A program made the position numbers and the translations under genes. Positions 1-8,503 of a DNA stretch of 38,171 nt are shown piece by piece. The first letter of the stretch is position 1, and the number at the start of each line of letters is the position of its first letter. The DNA comes from Elusimicrobiota bacterium. Lineage in GTDB: Bacteria; Elusimicrobiota; Elusimicrobia; UBA1565; UBA9628. The stretch is taken from NCBI GenBank assembly GCA_023700845.1, contig JAMPYD010000003.1, positions 1 through 38,171 of the forward strand. Reading direction: 5' to 3'. The notes beneath the pieces were generated by a model, which was not told the DNA's origin, ran no database searches, and saw only the letters and a program-made list of their open reading frames with translations.

Positions 1-186
1 CAGGAGATCGGCGCCGACTTCATGCTCAGCGGCGCGCTGAACCAGATCGTGGACCAGGAAGGCGGCAAGGCGGTGGTCTTCTATCAGACGAACCTCAAGA
101 TGCTCGACCTCAAGACGAACCGCATCGTCTGGAACGGCCAGAAGAAGCTCAAGAAGTTCGTCAAGCGTTCCAAGGCCGGCTGGTAG
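1..186 (+). CDS. LpoB-like penicillin-binding protein activator lipoprotein, C-terminal end (5' truncated by window)
   Basis: Open from the first base to a TAG stop at 184-186; 61 residues are visible. The segment starts QEIGADFMLSGAL and continues with a strand rich in VVFYQTNLKMLDLKT and IVWNGQKKLKK. This matches the C-terminal part of the LpoB/COG3417 fold (GAD-x-x-L-x-G... YQ-x-x-L-x-x-x-D-x-x-T... I-V-W), a lipoprotein that activates the peptidoglycan synthase PBP1B in enterobacteria. It is followed 8 nt downstream by a COG3014 lipoprotein gene and then an LPP20 lipoprotein gene, a grouping I recall from other diderm bacteria. The signal peptide and lipobox lie outside the window, so lipoprotein status is inferred. 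The function in this organism is not shown by the sequence; other TolB/CsgG-like folds are the main alternative. Confidence 0.75.
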   Translation, partial: QEIGADFMLSGALNQIVDQEGGKAVVFYQTNLKMLDLKTNRIVWNGQKKLKKFVKRSKAGW

Positions 187-194
187 GCTGAGCG

Positions 195-1544
195 ATGGGC
201 GTTGACCGGCCCCGCCTTTCTCCCAAGAGAGGCGGGGCCGTCCTTTTTCTGCCGCTGCTGGCGCTGCTCGCGGCGTGCGGCGGCCCGTCCGGCTCGATGC
301 GCAAGGACGTCAACGGCCTGATCGCCGCCCGGAACTACGACGGGGCTCTGGCCCGCGTCGAGAAGGCCAAGGAAGGCTCCTACGGGAAGAAGAACCAGGT
401 CCTCTATTACCTGGACCTCGGCGCGGTCCAGCACGACGCGGGCCGGTTCAAGGACAGCGACGAGAGCCTCGACAAGGCCGAACGGCGCATGGAGGAGCTC
501 TACACGAAGAGCGTGACCAAGGCCGCCGGGACCTTGCTCCTCAACGACAACACGACCGAGTACGCGGGCGAGCGCTTCGAGCGCGCGATGGTCAACGCCT
601 ACCGCGCGCTCAATTACGTGTTTCTCTCCGATCTGGAGAACGCACTCGTCGAGGTGCGCAAGCTCTCCCGCCTCCTGCAGGAGTACGCGGACACATTGCA
701 GGGCAAGAAGACGGCGTACAAGGAAGACGCCTTCGCCCAGTTCCTCGCCAGCCTGCTGTACGAGGACGACGGGCGCGCCGACGACGCGCGCATCGCCCGG
801 GAGAAGTCCCGGGCCGCCTACAAGCTCTACGCCTCCGCCTACGGCCTGCCCTCCCCCTCCCTGGAGCCCGTGGGCGCCAAGAACGGCGGGGAGCTCGTGT
901 TCCTCCATTATAACGGCGTCGCCCCCCGCAAGGTCAGCAAGTCCTTCTCCGTGGCCTGGAAGGACGCGGCGGTCGCCCTCGACGCCTCGCAGGACGACGA
1001 GGCCGAGGCCGCCAGGGCCAAGAACGCCATCCGCGGGGGCTTGCTCGGCAAGTCCATCACGGTCTCCTACCCTGATTACGTCCAGGACCCGTTCCAGATC
1101 GCGGGCTCGGCCGTCGAGGCGGCCGGCGTGACGGCCCCGACGGAGCTCGCCCAGGACCTCGCGGCGATCGCGCGCAAGGACCTGGCCGAGCGGCAGGCCG
1201 TCATCCGCACGCGCGCCATCGCGCGAGCGACGGTCAAGTTCGTCCTGGCCAAGGCCGTCTCCGACGAGGTCTCCAAGAAGTACGGCAAGAACTCCTGGCA
1301 GCACCTCCTCGCCCAGGCCGGCGGGGCCGCCACGTCGGCCGCCACCGAGGGCGCCGACACCCGCGCCTGGGCCACCTTGCCCGCGCAGTTCCGCGTCGCC
1401 CGCCTGCGCCTGCCCCCCGGCACCCACGACGTCGTCGTGAGGTACGTGGGCGCGTCGGGCGCCGAGCTTTCGAGCCGCACCTTCGAAGACGTCGTCATCC
1501 GCAAAGGACGGCGAACCTACCTCCACGACAGGACCGCTCTATGA
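195..1544 (+). CDS. COG3014 family lipoprotein
   Basis: 449 residues. The N-terminus has basic residues (PKRGG), a hydrophobic stretch (AVLFLPLLALLAAC) and a lipobox LAAC, so it should be a lipoprotein. The mature part begins with an alpha-helical, TPR-like region (LIAARNYDGALARVEKAK..., YYLDLGAVQHDAGRFKDSDESL), as in COG3014 proteins of unknown function. The C-terminal part (RVARLRLPPGTHDVVVRY) resembles a small beta domain of the PEGA/carboxypeptidase-like type. ATG 195 is the only usual start codon upstream of the lipobox. It lies 8 nt after the lpoB-like stop, has no good Shine-Dalgarno and is probably reached by reinitiation. Its first codons overlap a terminator-like hairpin (207-240). 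It overlaps the LPP20 gene by 4 bases (ATGA). A role with LpoB in envelope assembly is inference from neighbours. Confidence 0.85.
   Translation: MGVDRPRLSPKRGGAVLFLPLLALLAACGGPSGSMRKDVNGLIAARNYDGALARVEKAKEGSYGKKNQVLYYLDLGAVQHDAGRFKDSDESLDKAERRMEELYTKSVTKAAGTLLLNDNTTEYAGERFERAMVNAYRALNYVFLSDLENALVEVRKLSRLLQEYADTLQGKKTAYKEDAFAQFLASLLYEDDGRADDARIAREKSRAAYKLYASAYGLPSPSLEPVGAKNGGELVFLHYNGVAPRKVSKSFSVAWKDAAVALDASQDDEAEAARAKNAIRGGLLGKSITVSYPDYVQDPFQIAGSAVEAAGVTAPTELAQDLAAIARKDLAERQAVIRTRAIARATVKFVLAKAVSDEVSKKYGKNSWQHLLAQAGGAATSAATEGADTRAWATLPAQFRVARLRLPPGTHDVVVRYVGASGAELSSRTFEDVVIRKGRRTYLHDRTAL
207..248 (+). terminator. Terminator-like GC hairpin plus T-tract inside the start of the COG3014 gene
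   Basis: An 11-bp perfect stem (CGGCCCCGCCT at 207-217, AGGCGGGGCCG at 230-240) with a 12-nt loop is followed by TCCTTTTT. It has the form of a rho-independent terminator for the lpoB-like gene, but it lies inside the first 18 codons of the next gene. It could be a partial terminator or attenuator controlled by translation of the signal-peptide codons. Confidence 0.6.
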
Positions 1545-2584
1545 AAAACATGATGCTCGTCGTCCTCGCCGCCGCCGTGCCCCTGCTGTCCGCGTGCGGA
1601 GGCGGCGCCGCCCGCAAGTCCTCCTCCGGCGGGCCGCGGCCCGCCTGGGTGGAGGCCGAGAGCCCGAAGTGGACGCGCGCCCAGAACGTGCTCGGCGTCG
1701 GCAGCGGCGACGACGAGGAGTCCGCCGCCGACCGCGCCCGCGGCGAGATCTCGCGCGTGTTCTCGAGCGCCGTCACCGTGGACACCTCCGTCGACGAGAC
1801 CGAGACCAACCTGACGCAGGGCGGGGCGACGAACTCCTCCTTCTCCCAGGTCGTGGCGCAGAACGTCAAGACCGCGTCGAAGAAGATGCTGGAAGGCGTG
1901 GAGGTCGTCGAGCGCTGGAAGGACGGCGCGACGAACCGCTACTACGCGCTCGCGGTCCTGAACAAGGGCAAGGCCATGGCCGCCGTCGCCGAGCGGACCT
2001 CCGCGCTCGACGCGGACGCGTCCCTCTGGAAGGGGCGCCTCGACGCGTCCACCGACCGCTTCGAACGCGCCAAGGCCGGAGCGAAACTCGCCGCCTTGCT
2101 CAAGGGCCGCCTCGACCTCGAGAACGACCGCCGCGTGCTGGGCGGCGGCGCGCTCGCGTCCACGGTCGAGGTCTCCGCCGCGAAGGCCGCGGCGGCCCGC
2201 GCCCTCGAGGCGCTCGACGTCGTCGTCATCGCGACGGGCGAGCACTCGGAGGAGCTCGAAACGGGGATCGTCTCCGGCCTCGCCGCCTCGGGGCTCACGG
2301 CCAAGCGAGGCGACTCAGGCGCCGCCGGGGATCTCATCGTCGAGTCCGTCTCGGGGGCCCAGGCCGTCGAGGGCGGCGACGCCCGGTGGAAATGGTCCCG
2401 CGGGTCGGCGACGATCACCCTCAAGGACGGCCGCGCGGGCAAGTCCTTCGCCCGCTTCGAGGTGAGCGAGCGCCAGGCCTCCGCCGACGCCGGAGAGGCC
2501 CGCCGCCGCGCCGCCGCCGGCCTGGCCAAGAAGGCCGCCGAGCAGACCGCCGCGGCCATCGCCGCCTTCTTCGAGAACCAGTAG
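1541..2584 (+). CDS. LPP20 family lipoprotein
   Basis: 347 residues. The signal peptide MKNMMLVVLAAAVPLLSAC carries a lipobox (LSAC, Cys 19). After a short linker come RPAWVEAESPKW, LGVGSGDDEESAADRARGEISRVFSS and a later strand with RWKDGATNRYYALAVLNKGKA. This is the arrangement of the LPP20 lipoprotein domain (P-x-W..., VGxG, A-x-x-x-A-x-x-x-I). The C-terminal third is an alanine-rich domain (LIVESVSGAQ..., ATITLKDGRAGKSFARFEV) that may be a second LpoB/FlgO-like fold. The start codon overlaps the COG3014 stop (ATGA), so the two are translationally coupled. LPP20 proteins are outer-membrane lipoproteins of mostly unknown role. It ends 6 bases from the end of the convergent AsmA-like gene with no visible terminator between. 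Confidence 0.85.
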   Translation: MKNMMLVVLAAAVPLLSACGGGAARKSSSGGPRPAWVEAESPKWTRAQNVLGVGSGDDEESAADRARGEISRVFSSAVTVDTSVDETETNLTQGGATNSSFSQVVAQNVKTASKKMLEGVEVVERWKDGATNRYYALAVLNKGKAMAAVAERTSALDADASLWKGRLDASTDRFERAKAGAKLAALLKGRLDLENDRRVLGGGALASTVEVSAAKAAAARALEALDVVVIATGEHSEELETGIVSGLAASGLTAKRGDSGAAGDLIVESVSGAQAVEGGDARWKWSRGSATITLKDGRAGKSFARFEVSERQASADAGEARRRAAAGLAKKAAEQTAAAIAAFFENQ

Positions 2585-2590
2585 CCCCGG

Positions 2591-5350
2591 CTAGCGCCGG
2601 AGGAGGCCTTCGATCAGGTTCTTGCCGGCGTTCTCGAGGAGCTTGCCGACCTTGACCTTGGTCTTGGGGGTCGTCACGGTGCCGGTCACCGCCACGTCGA
2701 CGGCGGGCAGGTTGCCGACCTGGGCGGTCACGGTGAGGTCCAGCGCCTCGGCGGGCAGGTCGATGGTGCCGAGCGCGGAGAGCTGGGCGGCGGTCGAGTC
2801 CATCTCCGACTGGCGAAGGGTCATCACCCCGTCCTTGAAGAGATAGTCGCCGGAGATGCGGCGGACGGTGATGTCGTTGAGGTTCACGCCGAGGCTGAGC
2901 TTCTGGAAGATCAGGATCGGGAAGATCAGGACCTTCACGACCGGCGACTGCAGGGCCATGTCGCCTACGGCGTGGAGCTTCCCCTCGCCGGTGCCGATCT
3001 TGGCGTCGCCGCTGAGCTTCTTCATGTCGGGCGTCACGCCGTAGAGCTCCCAGGACGCCGTGACCGCCTGGAGCCGGGCGTTCGGGTGGAGCAGCGCGCC
3101 GATCTCCACCTTGCCGCGCGTGCGGATCGGAGTCGCGGGCTCGGCCGCGGCGGGCTTGCCGGCCGTCGCGGCCTGGGCGGTCTTCGCGTCGGCCTCGAGC
3201 TTCTTCTTGGCGGCGAGGTAGCGGCCCAGGTCGAAGCGGTCGAGCGAGGCCTCGACCTGGATCTCCGGGACCTTGGCGTAGTCCTTGACCGTCAGGTCCA
3301 TCGTCAAGGTCCCGTCGGCGACCTTGCCCTTGAGGTTCGGCACGTCGATGCGCCGCTCGTCGAAGGAGGCGGTGCCGGTGAAGTCCGCGAGCGCGAGGTC
3401 CGCGACGGTGGCGCCGAGGCCGTTGAACTGCAGCTTGCCGCCGAACAGGGGTTTCTCCTTGGTCCCGGTGACCGACAGCGCGAAGAAGCCCGAGCCCGCC
3501 AGCTTCAGGTCTCGGGTCCGCGGCGTCAGGCGCGTCAGCTCCTCGAGGACGAAGCGGCGGCATTTGACCAGCAGGTCGAAGGCGCCGCGCCCGGTGGGGT
3601 CGGAGACGCCGCCTTCGACGGAGAGCTCGTTGCTCGCGATCTTCACGGCGAAGCGCCGCAGGCGGATGGCGCGCGGGGTGTAGGAGAGGTCCGCGTCCCA
3701 GCGCGAGGGCGGCAGCTCGAGGCCCGGCGGCACGCCGGGGAAGGGAAGGTCCTTGTCGGTCAGCGCCGGGAGGTCGAGGTCGGCGACGACCTCGAGCGCC
3801 GGCTCGGGCGTCCCCGCCAGGGCCTTGGCGACGACGCCGTCGAGGCGCAAGGTCCCGCTCCTGCCCTTGATCACGGCCTTCTCGAAGACGAGGTCGTCGC
3901 CTTTCACGCGCGCGCCGCCGTCGAGGCGCACCGCGGGCACGACGAAGCCCGGCGGCAGCGCGGTCACGGCGACGGGCAGCTCGGAGATCTTGAAGGCGGG
4001 CACGTCCACGGCGAATCGCAGGGCCAGGTCCGGGACGAGCTTGGCCCCGCCCAGCCCGCGCACGACGCCGGAGGCCGACGCCGTCCCTTGCTTGAACTTC
4101 GCCTCGAGGGCCGCGAGCTTCACCTCGCCGCCGGAGCTCGAGGCCTCGCCGTCGAGGCGCATGGCGGGGATGTAGGCCTTGGGCGGGAGCTTGAGCCAGG
4201 GATAGCTGCCGGCGCGGATCTCGGGCACGTCGACGCCGAACTTGGCGCGTCCCTCATAGACCGGAGCCGGCCCGCCGAGGCCCCGGGCGGAGCCGGAGCC
4301 CGAGATCGTCCCCTCGGCCCAGCTGACGCGGAAGGCCTTGAGCGAGGCGGTGGTCCCGTCATAACGCCCCTCGAGCGAGGCGCTCCCGGCGGGGATGCTC
4401 ACGGCCGGGACGCCGGCCGACGGCAGCCACTTCGCGAGCAAGACCGTGTCGAGCCCGGACGTCTTGAGCTCGAGGTCCGCGCCGATGACGGAGGGCGAGG
4501 AGACGGCGATCCGCCCTTTCGCGTCGAGCACAGTCTTCCCCGCCGCGGTCAACGTCGCGTCGAGCTCGGCGACGGGGGCCTCGAGGCCGGAGATCTTGCC
4601 CTTCGCGGTGAAAGCGAGCCCGTCCTGGGCGGCGCTGAGGCGGCGGACGTCCACCTTGAACTTCGCCCGGTCGCCGCGCGCGGGGTGGATGGTGCCCTCG
4701 AAGGCCAGCGCGGCGTCGATGGGCCGCTCGCCCGCCTTGCCTTTGACGCGCGCCGACGCCTCGAGGTCGAAGGGCTCGGCGAGGCTGAAGTCGTCGAGGC
4801 GCAACGTCAGACCGGAGGCCGACCAGACCGCGCCCGAGGCCTTGTCGACATAAGCTGCCGCCCCCCGGGCAACGCGCAGGTGCCGCACGTTGAACTCGGC
4901 CGGGGCTTCCTCGGATGGTTTCTCGGCGGGCGCCGCGGCCGCGGGGGCGGAGGAAGCGAGGGTGTCGTAGTTGAAGGACCCGTCGGCGTTGCGCACTATG
5001 CTCAGCACCAGCCCGTCGGCCGAGGCGGAGGCGATCACGAGCTTGCGCCGCAGCAGGGCCTTCCAGCTCGGGCGCAGGCTGAACGTCTCGACGCTCACGA
5101 AGGTCCCCGCGGCGAAGTCCGGGAGCTCGGAGACCTCGAGGCCCTGCAGGTGCAGGCCCGTCAGGCCGGCGTCGATGCGCGCCAGGCGCACCTCGCGGCC
5201 GAGCTGCTTGCGGGCCTTCTCCAGCACGAAGGCACGGGCCTTCGGCTCCGGGAAGAAGGCCTTGAGCGCGAGCACCGCCGCTCCCGCCGCGAGGACGGCG
5301 AGCAGAGCGAGCGAGACCGAGACCTTGAGCCAGAGCCGGGCGCGTGCCAT
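2591..5350 (-). CDS. AsmA-like family protein (large inner-membrane-anchored periplasmic protein)
   Basis: 919 residues. A single N-terminal membrane anchor (VSVSLALLAVLAAGAAVLAL) is followed by FFPEPKARAFVLEKARKQLGREVRLARIDAGLTGLHLQGLEVS, the usual AsmA N-terminal module. The rest is a long run of repeating beta-strand units. The end (ISGDYLFKDGVMTLRQSEMDSTAAQLSALGTIDLP, then LDLTVTAQVG) matches the AsmA_2/AsmA-like C-terminal module. Family members belong to the VPS13-like bridge proteins implicated in lipid transport to the outer membrane; here that role is inference. It is transcribed alone. The start at 5350 is supported by a TAAAAT hexamer ending 6 nt upstream and no Shine-Dalgarno, which suggests a leaderless mRNA. 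It is convergent with the LPP20 gene. Confidence 0.85.
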   Translation of the reverse strand: MARARLWLKVSVSLALLAVLAAGAAVLALKAFFPEPKARAFVLEKARKQLGREVRLARIDAGLTGLHLQGLEVSELPDFAAGTFVSVETFSLRPSWKALLRRKLVIASASADGLVLSIVRNADGSFNYDTLASSAPAAAAPAEKPSEEAPAEFNVRHLRVARGAAAYVDKASGAVWSASGLTLRLDDFSLAEPFDLEASARVKGKAGERPIDAALAFEGTIHPARGDRAKFKVDVRRLSAAQDGLAFTAKGKISGLEAPVAELDATLTAAGKTVLDAKGRIAVSSPSVIGADLELKTSGLDTVLLAKWLPSAGVPAVSIPAGSASLEGRYDGTTASLKAFRVSWAEGTISGSGSARGLGGPAPVYEGRAKFGVDVPEIRAGSYPWLKLPPKAYIPAMRLDGEASSSGGEVKLAALEAKFKQGTASASGVVRGLGGAKLVPDLALRFAVDVPAFKISELPVAVTALPPGFVVPAVRLDGGARVKGDDLVFEKAVIKGRSGTLRLDGVVAKALAGTPEPALEVVADLDLPALTDKDLPFPGVPPGLELPPSRWDADLSYTPRAIRLRRFAVKIASNELSVEGGVSDPTGRGAFDLLVKCRRFVLEELTRLTPRTRDLKLAGSGFFALSVTGTKEKPLFGGKLQFNGLGATVADLALADFTGTASFDERRIDVPNLKGKVADGTLTMDLTVKDYAKVPEIQVEASLDRFDLGRYLAAKKKLEADAKTAQAATAGKPAAAEPATPIRTRGKVEIGALLHPNARLQAVTASWELYGVTPDMKKLSGDAKIGTGEGKLHAVGDMALQSPVVKVLIFPILIFQKLSLGVNLNDITVRRISGDYLFKDGVMTLRQSEMDSTAAQLSALGTIDLPAEALDLTVTAQVGNLPAVDVAVTGTVTTPKTKVKVGKLLENAGKNLIEGLLRR

Positions 5351-5356
5351 GCGGCG

Positions 5357-5362
5357 ATTTTA
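5357..5362 (-). promoter_or_regulatory. -10 element of the AsmA-like gene (leaderless type)
   Basis: On the minus strand TAAAAT is followed by CGCCGC and then the ATG at 5350. With a normal -10 to start-point distance, transcription would begin at or next to the ATG. No convincing -35 was seen at 16-18 bp. Confidence 0.5.
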
Positions 5363-5417
5363 TCACACTTCTCCGTTGCCGCTATGCAATGAAGAGGAAC
5401 CGCCGCCAGGCGGGCAT

Positions 5418-5435
5418 GTTTATCTTGAGATAAAC
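5418..5435. promoter_or_regulatory. Palindromic operator-like site, copy 1 (GTTTATCTTGAGATAAAC)
   Basis: An 18-bp near-perfect palindrome in the divergent region between the AsmA-like and protease genes; only the central dinucleotide breaks symmetry. It ends 25 bp upstream of the TTGACA box of the protease promoter. An almost identical site lies at 27397-27414 upstream of the HEAT-repeat gene. The form suggests a dimeric regulator; no specific regulator is identified. Confidence 0.65.
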
Positions 5436-5460
5436 GTGCGGCCGAGGCTTATCCGTCGCC

Positions 5461-5489
5461 TTGACAAGGCGTCCCAGGGGGGCCATAAT
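5461..5489 (+). promoter_or_regulatory. Sigma70-type promoter of the protease operon, predicted leaderless
   Basis: TTGACA (5461-5466), a 17-bp spacer, then CATAAT (5484-5489). The ATG at 5496 follows after 6 nt, so the start point falls on or beside the start codon. There is no Shine-Dalgarno. Confidence 0.75.
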
Positions 5490-5495
5490 CGCTTC

Positions 5496-7229
5496 ATGCG
5501 CCACCTCCTCGTCGCCGCCATCCTGGCCGCCGCTCTGCCCTCCGTCGCGGCAGAATCCTCCTCCTTCTCCTCCTTGCTCAAGCGCGTCTCCTCTTATCTT
5601 GGCGCGCCAGCGGTCCGCGACGCGCGCCGCCATGCCGCGGTCGCGGCCGTGCGCGGCGGCATCCCGACCGACCAGGGCGAGGACCTCGACCTGCTCCTGC
5701 TCGACCGCGCGGGCGCCCTGCGCGCGGCGCTGCGCCGTCCCGACGCGTCGGCCGCCGACGAGGCCGCCCTGCGTCCGGTCTACGACGGTCTGGCCGCCTC
5801 GCAGTACGTGCAGGCGCTCTCCATCGTCGGCGCCCCCGAGGTCCGCGGCGAGGCCGCCGCCGCCCTCGAGGCCTGGACGAAGGAGCCGCGCACGCCCGCC
5901 CCGGCCCCCGCCGTGCTGACTTTCCTCGCCGGCCCCGCCGCGCGCATCGACGACCAGGAGCTCGTGAGGGCCGGCTGGGGCGCCTACGCCCGCCGCCTGG
6001 CCGCCTCCTCCTCCCCCGCCCGCTCCGCCGCCCCCGGCTGGACCTCCGGCGCGGACGCCGCCAAGCTCGACGAGACCCTCAAGGGCCTCTCCGACTCCTG
6101 GCTGCAGAAGAAATTGACTCCTGAGGCGGAAGCCAAGGCCCATCTCCTCGCCGGCTATGTCTACGCGGCGTTGGCGAAGGCCGATTTGAAAGGCCGCGCC
6201 CCCGCCTCCGCCGCCCCCGCCGTCCTCGCCAAGGACGACGCCGCCCCGGCCGCGCCCGAGGCCGCCGTCGCCTTCGAGCCCAAGGCCGTCTATCAGAAAG
6301 CGGCGAAGTCCGTCGTCCTCATCCTCTGCTCCGCCTCGGGCGGCTCCGGCGAGCTCGGCACCGGCTCCGTCGTCGACGCCGCGCGCCGCCGCATCCTGAC
6401 CAACGCCCACGTCGTCATCGCCGACTCCACGCGCAAGCCCTGGGAGCGCGTCAACGTCTACTTCAAGCCCGCCAAGCTCACGGGCAGCGCCCAGCGCGAC
6501 CTCGTCGAGCCCGTCTCCGCCAAGGTCCTCGCCTGGGACTCCGGCCTCGACCTCGCCTTGCTCGAGGTCGAGCGCCTTCCCGCGGGCACGCCGGCCATCG
6601 CCTTCGGCCATCCCGACACCGTCTCCGTCGGCGACCGCGTCGCCGCCATCGGCCATCCCGAGCAGGGCGGCCTGTGGACGCTCACGACGGGCGTCATCAG
6701 CACCGTCCAGGCCGACCTCGGCGGGGTCAAGGGCAAGGACGCCTACCAGACCGACGCCTCCATCAACCGCGGCAACTCCGGCGGCCCCCTGCTCGACGCC
6801 TCCGCCCGCCTCGTCGGCGTCAATACCCTCATGTCGCGCAAGGCCGCCGACGGGCTGGCGATCACCTCGGTCAACTTCGCGGTCAAGTCCGACATCGCCA
6901 AGCGCTGGCTCGCCGCCCAAGGCGCGGCGCTGGCCTACGGCGGCGCCTCCGCCCCGGTCCTCACCGCGAGCGTCCCCGCTCCCGTCGCCGCCCCTCCGGC
7001 CGCCGGGCTCAAGCTCGTCGCGGCCGCGCCCTCGGTGTCCGGGACGCTCTCCGCCTCGCCCGCCCCCGCGCCGCGCGTCCTCACCGTCGCCAAGCCGGCC
7101 GCGCCGCGCGTCATGATCACCGAGAGCAAGCCGTTCAAGACCGCGAGCCTCATCGAGGCCGAGATCTCTAAAATGGAAGACCTCGGCGACGAGATGCGCG
7201 ACGAGATCAGGAGCAAGCTCAAACGATGA
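5496..7229 (+). CDS. Secreted trypsin-like (DegP-type, S1C) serine protease without PDZ domain
   Basis: 577 residues from the ATG at 5496. The ORF track runs further upstream, but the promoter and signal peptide ([19 protein letters not shown]) fix this start. An N-terminal alanine-rich helical region of about 240 residues has no family I recognise. The protease domain begins near residue 265 and shows the catalytic triad: His 305 in LTNAHVV, Asp 352 in GLDLALLEV and Ser 428 in RGNSGGPLL. The C-terminal region is low-complexity Pro/Ala/Val followed by a short acidic helix ([17 protein letters not shown]); no PDZ domain is visible. It acts in the periplasm or outside, substrate unknown. Its stop overlaps the start of the NlpC/P60 gene (ATGA), so a protease and a cell-wall hydrolase are made together. 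Confidence 0.85.
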   Translation: MRHLLVAAILAAALPSVAAESSSFSSLLKRVSSYLGAPAVRDARRHAAVAAVRGGIPTDQGEDLDLLLLDRAGALRAALRRPDASAADEAALRPVYDGLAASQYVQALSIVGAPEVRGEAAAALEAWTKEPRTPAPAPAVLTFLAGPAARIDDQELVRAGWGAYARRLAASSSPARSAAPGWTSGADAAKLDETLKGLSDSWLQKKLTPEAEAKAHLLAGYVYAALAKADLKGRAPASAAPAVLAKDDAAPAAPEAAVAFEPKAVYQKAAKSVVLILCSASGGSGELGTGSVVDAARRRILTNAHVVIADSTRKPWERVNVYFKPAKLTGSAQRDLVEPVSAKVLAWDSGLDLALLEVERLPAGTPAIAFGHPDTVSVGDRVAAIGHPEQGGLWTLTTGVISTVQADLGGVKGKDAYQTDASINRGNSGGPLLDASARLVGVNTLMSRKAADGLAITSVNFAVKSDIAKRWLAAQGAALAYGGASAPVLTASVPAPVAAPPAAGLKLVAAAPSVSGTLSASPAPAPRVLTVAKPAAPRVMITESKPFKTASLIEAEISKMEDLGDEMRDEIRSKLKR

Positions 7230-8503
7230 ACATCTCCCCCGTCCTCCTCGCCCTCCTCCTCGCCGTCCCCGCCTCCGCCCAGCCTCGCAAGAACGTGCTC
7301 GAGACCTTGAGCGAGGCCCTCGACTCCGACAAGGGCTACGAGCCCGCCGAGCGCGCCGCCCTCATGTCCGCCATCAAGGACCGCTTCGCCGACTACGGCG
7401 TGCAGGTCGTCAACCCTCAGCGCGCGAAGGCCATCCCCGTCGTCCTCCACATCCTCACCGAGGGCTCCTTCGACCAGGCTCCCCCCGAGCGCGTCGCCGA
7501 CGTCGCCTTCGCCGCCTATCAGGCCATGTCGCGCGGCGCCGATCCCGAGGTCGTGGAGGGCGTCGCCCTGTACGGCTACCGCAAGAAGGTCTCCGCCGAC
7601 ACCCTCTCCACCTGGGCCAACGGCTACAAGCAGCTCGTCGACGGCAAGGTCCCCGGCGACGTCGCCGCCGACCTCGTGCGCGTCTCCATGGAAAAGAACC
7701 TTCCGGACTCGGACTTCAACACGTTAAAATGGTCGCTCGTCGACGGTGTTAAAAATGGTTTTGATCCAAAGGACTACGCCAGCTATCTGTTCGGCACCTT
7801 GCTGGAAGGAAAGAAAGGCCCCGGCCGCATCAGCGCCGACGCCAAGGCGGTCTTTTTGAAAGCCCGTCGAGCCAAGGCCAAGCCCGTCATCCCCGACTAC
7901 AAGGGCGTCTTCACCAAGGCGCTGCCCCCGCCCCCGGTCTACGTCCCCCCCGCGGTGAAGTCCGTGATCGCCGAGGTCCCCGTCGTCAAAGAGGTCCAGA
8001 AAAAGACCACCGACGCCCTGGGCCGCCTCGGCCTGGGCATCCCGCAGATGCCGCGCGTCACCGCCCCCAAGCCCGGCCGCCCCGCCCCGCCGCCCGCCGA
8101 GGAAGCTCCCGTCGCACTCTCCCCGGGCATCCAGAAGCTATGGCCCGGCCTCGACGCCTCCGCGCGTTCCTATCTGGGCACTCCCTACGTCTGGGGCGGC
8201 ACCACGCATCAGGGCATCGACTGCTCCGCCCTCACGCAGAACACCTTCGGCGAGAACCGGGTCAAGATCCCGCGCGTCAGCCGCGATCAGTGGAAGACGG
8301 GAGACAAGACCGAGACTCTCCGCGAGGGCGACCTCATCTTCTTCAACACCATGGGCGCCGGCGTCTCCCACGTGGGCATGGTCACCGACCCCAAGACCAA
8401 GAAGTTCATCCACGCCTCTTCCTCAAAAGGCGTGATGGTCGCCGACCTGAACAACAAGTGGTTCGGCCAGCGCTACCTAGGCGCGCGCCGCGTCGTTCCT
8501 TAG
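7226..8503 (+). CDS. Secreted NlpC/P60 cell-wall endopeptidase
   Basis: 425 residues. The signal peptide is [19 protein letters not shown] helical N-terminal region of about 200 residues of unknown family is followed by a Pro-rich linker ([25 protein letters not shown]), and the NlpC/P60 domain fills the last 120 residues. The catalytic Cys 333 lies in [15 protein letters not shown], His 382 in VSHVGMV and a third polar residue is His 396 in FIHASS, as expected for NlpC/P60 D,L-endopeptidases that cut peptidoglycan stem peptides. The start overlaps the protease stop by 4 bases. The 3' end overlaps the convergent MFS gene by 27 bp. The long N-terminal region suggests targeting or autoinhibition; release by the neighbouring protease is speculation. 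Confidence 0.88.
   Translation: MNISPVLLALLLAVPASAQPRKNVLETLSEALDSDKGYEPAERAALMSAIKDRFADYGVQVVNPQRAKAIPVVLHILTEGSFDQAPPERVADVAFAAYQAMSRGADPEVVEGVALYGYRKKVSADTLSTWANGYKQLVDGKVPGDVAADLVRVSMEKNLPDSDFNTLKWSLVDGVKNGFDPKDYASYLFGTLLEGKKGPGRISADAKAVFLKARRAKAKPVIPDYKGVFTKALPPPPVYVPPAVKSVIAEVPVVKEVQKKTTDALGRLGLGIPQMPRVTAPKPGRPAPPPAEEAPVALSPGIQKLWPGLDASARSYLGTPYVWGGTTHQGIDCSALTQNTFGENRVKIPRVSRDQWKTGDKTETLREGDLIFFNTMGAGVSHVGMVTDPKTKKFIHASSSKGVMVADLNNKWFGQRYLGARRVVP

Noticed and set aside
84-1526. A 480-residue minus-strand ORF opposite the COG3014 gene
   Set aside because: Composition is typical of a frame shadow; the plus strand carries a signal peptide, lipobox and ordered operon overlaps.
2972-5392. 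An 806-residue plus-strand ORF opposite the AsmA-like gene
   Set aside because: Gly/Arg/Glu-rich shadow without a recognisable domain; the minus-strand AsmA protein has a membrane anchor and family motifs.
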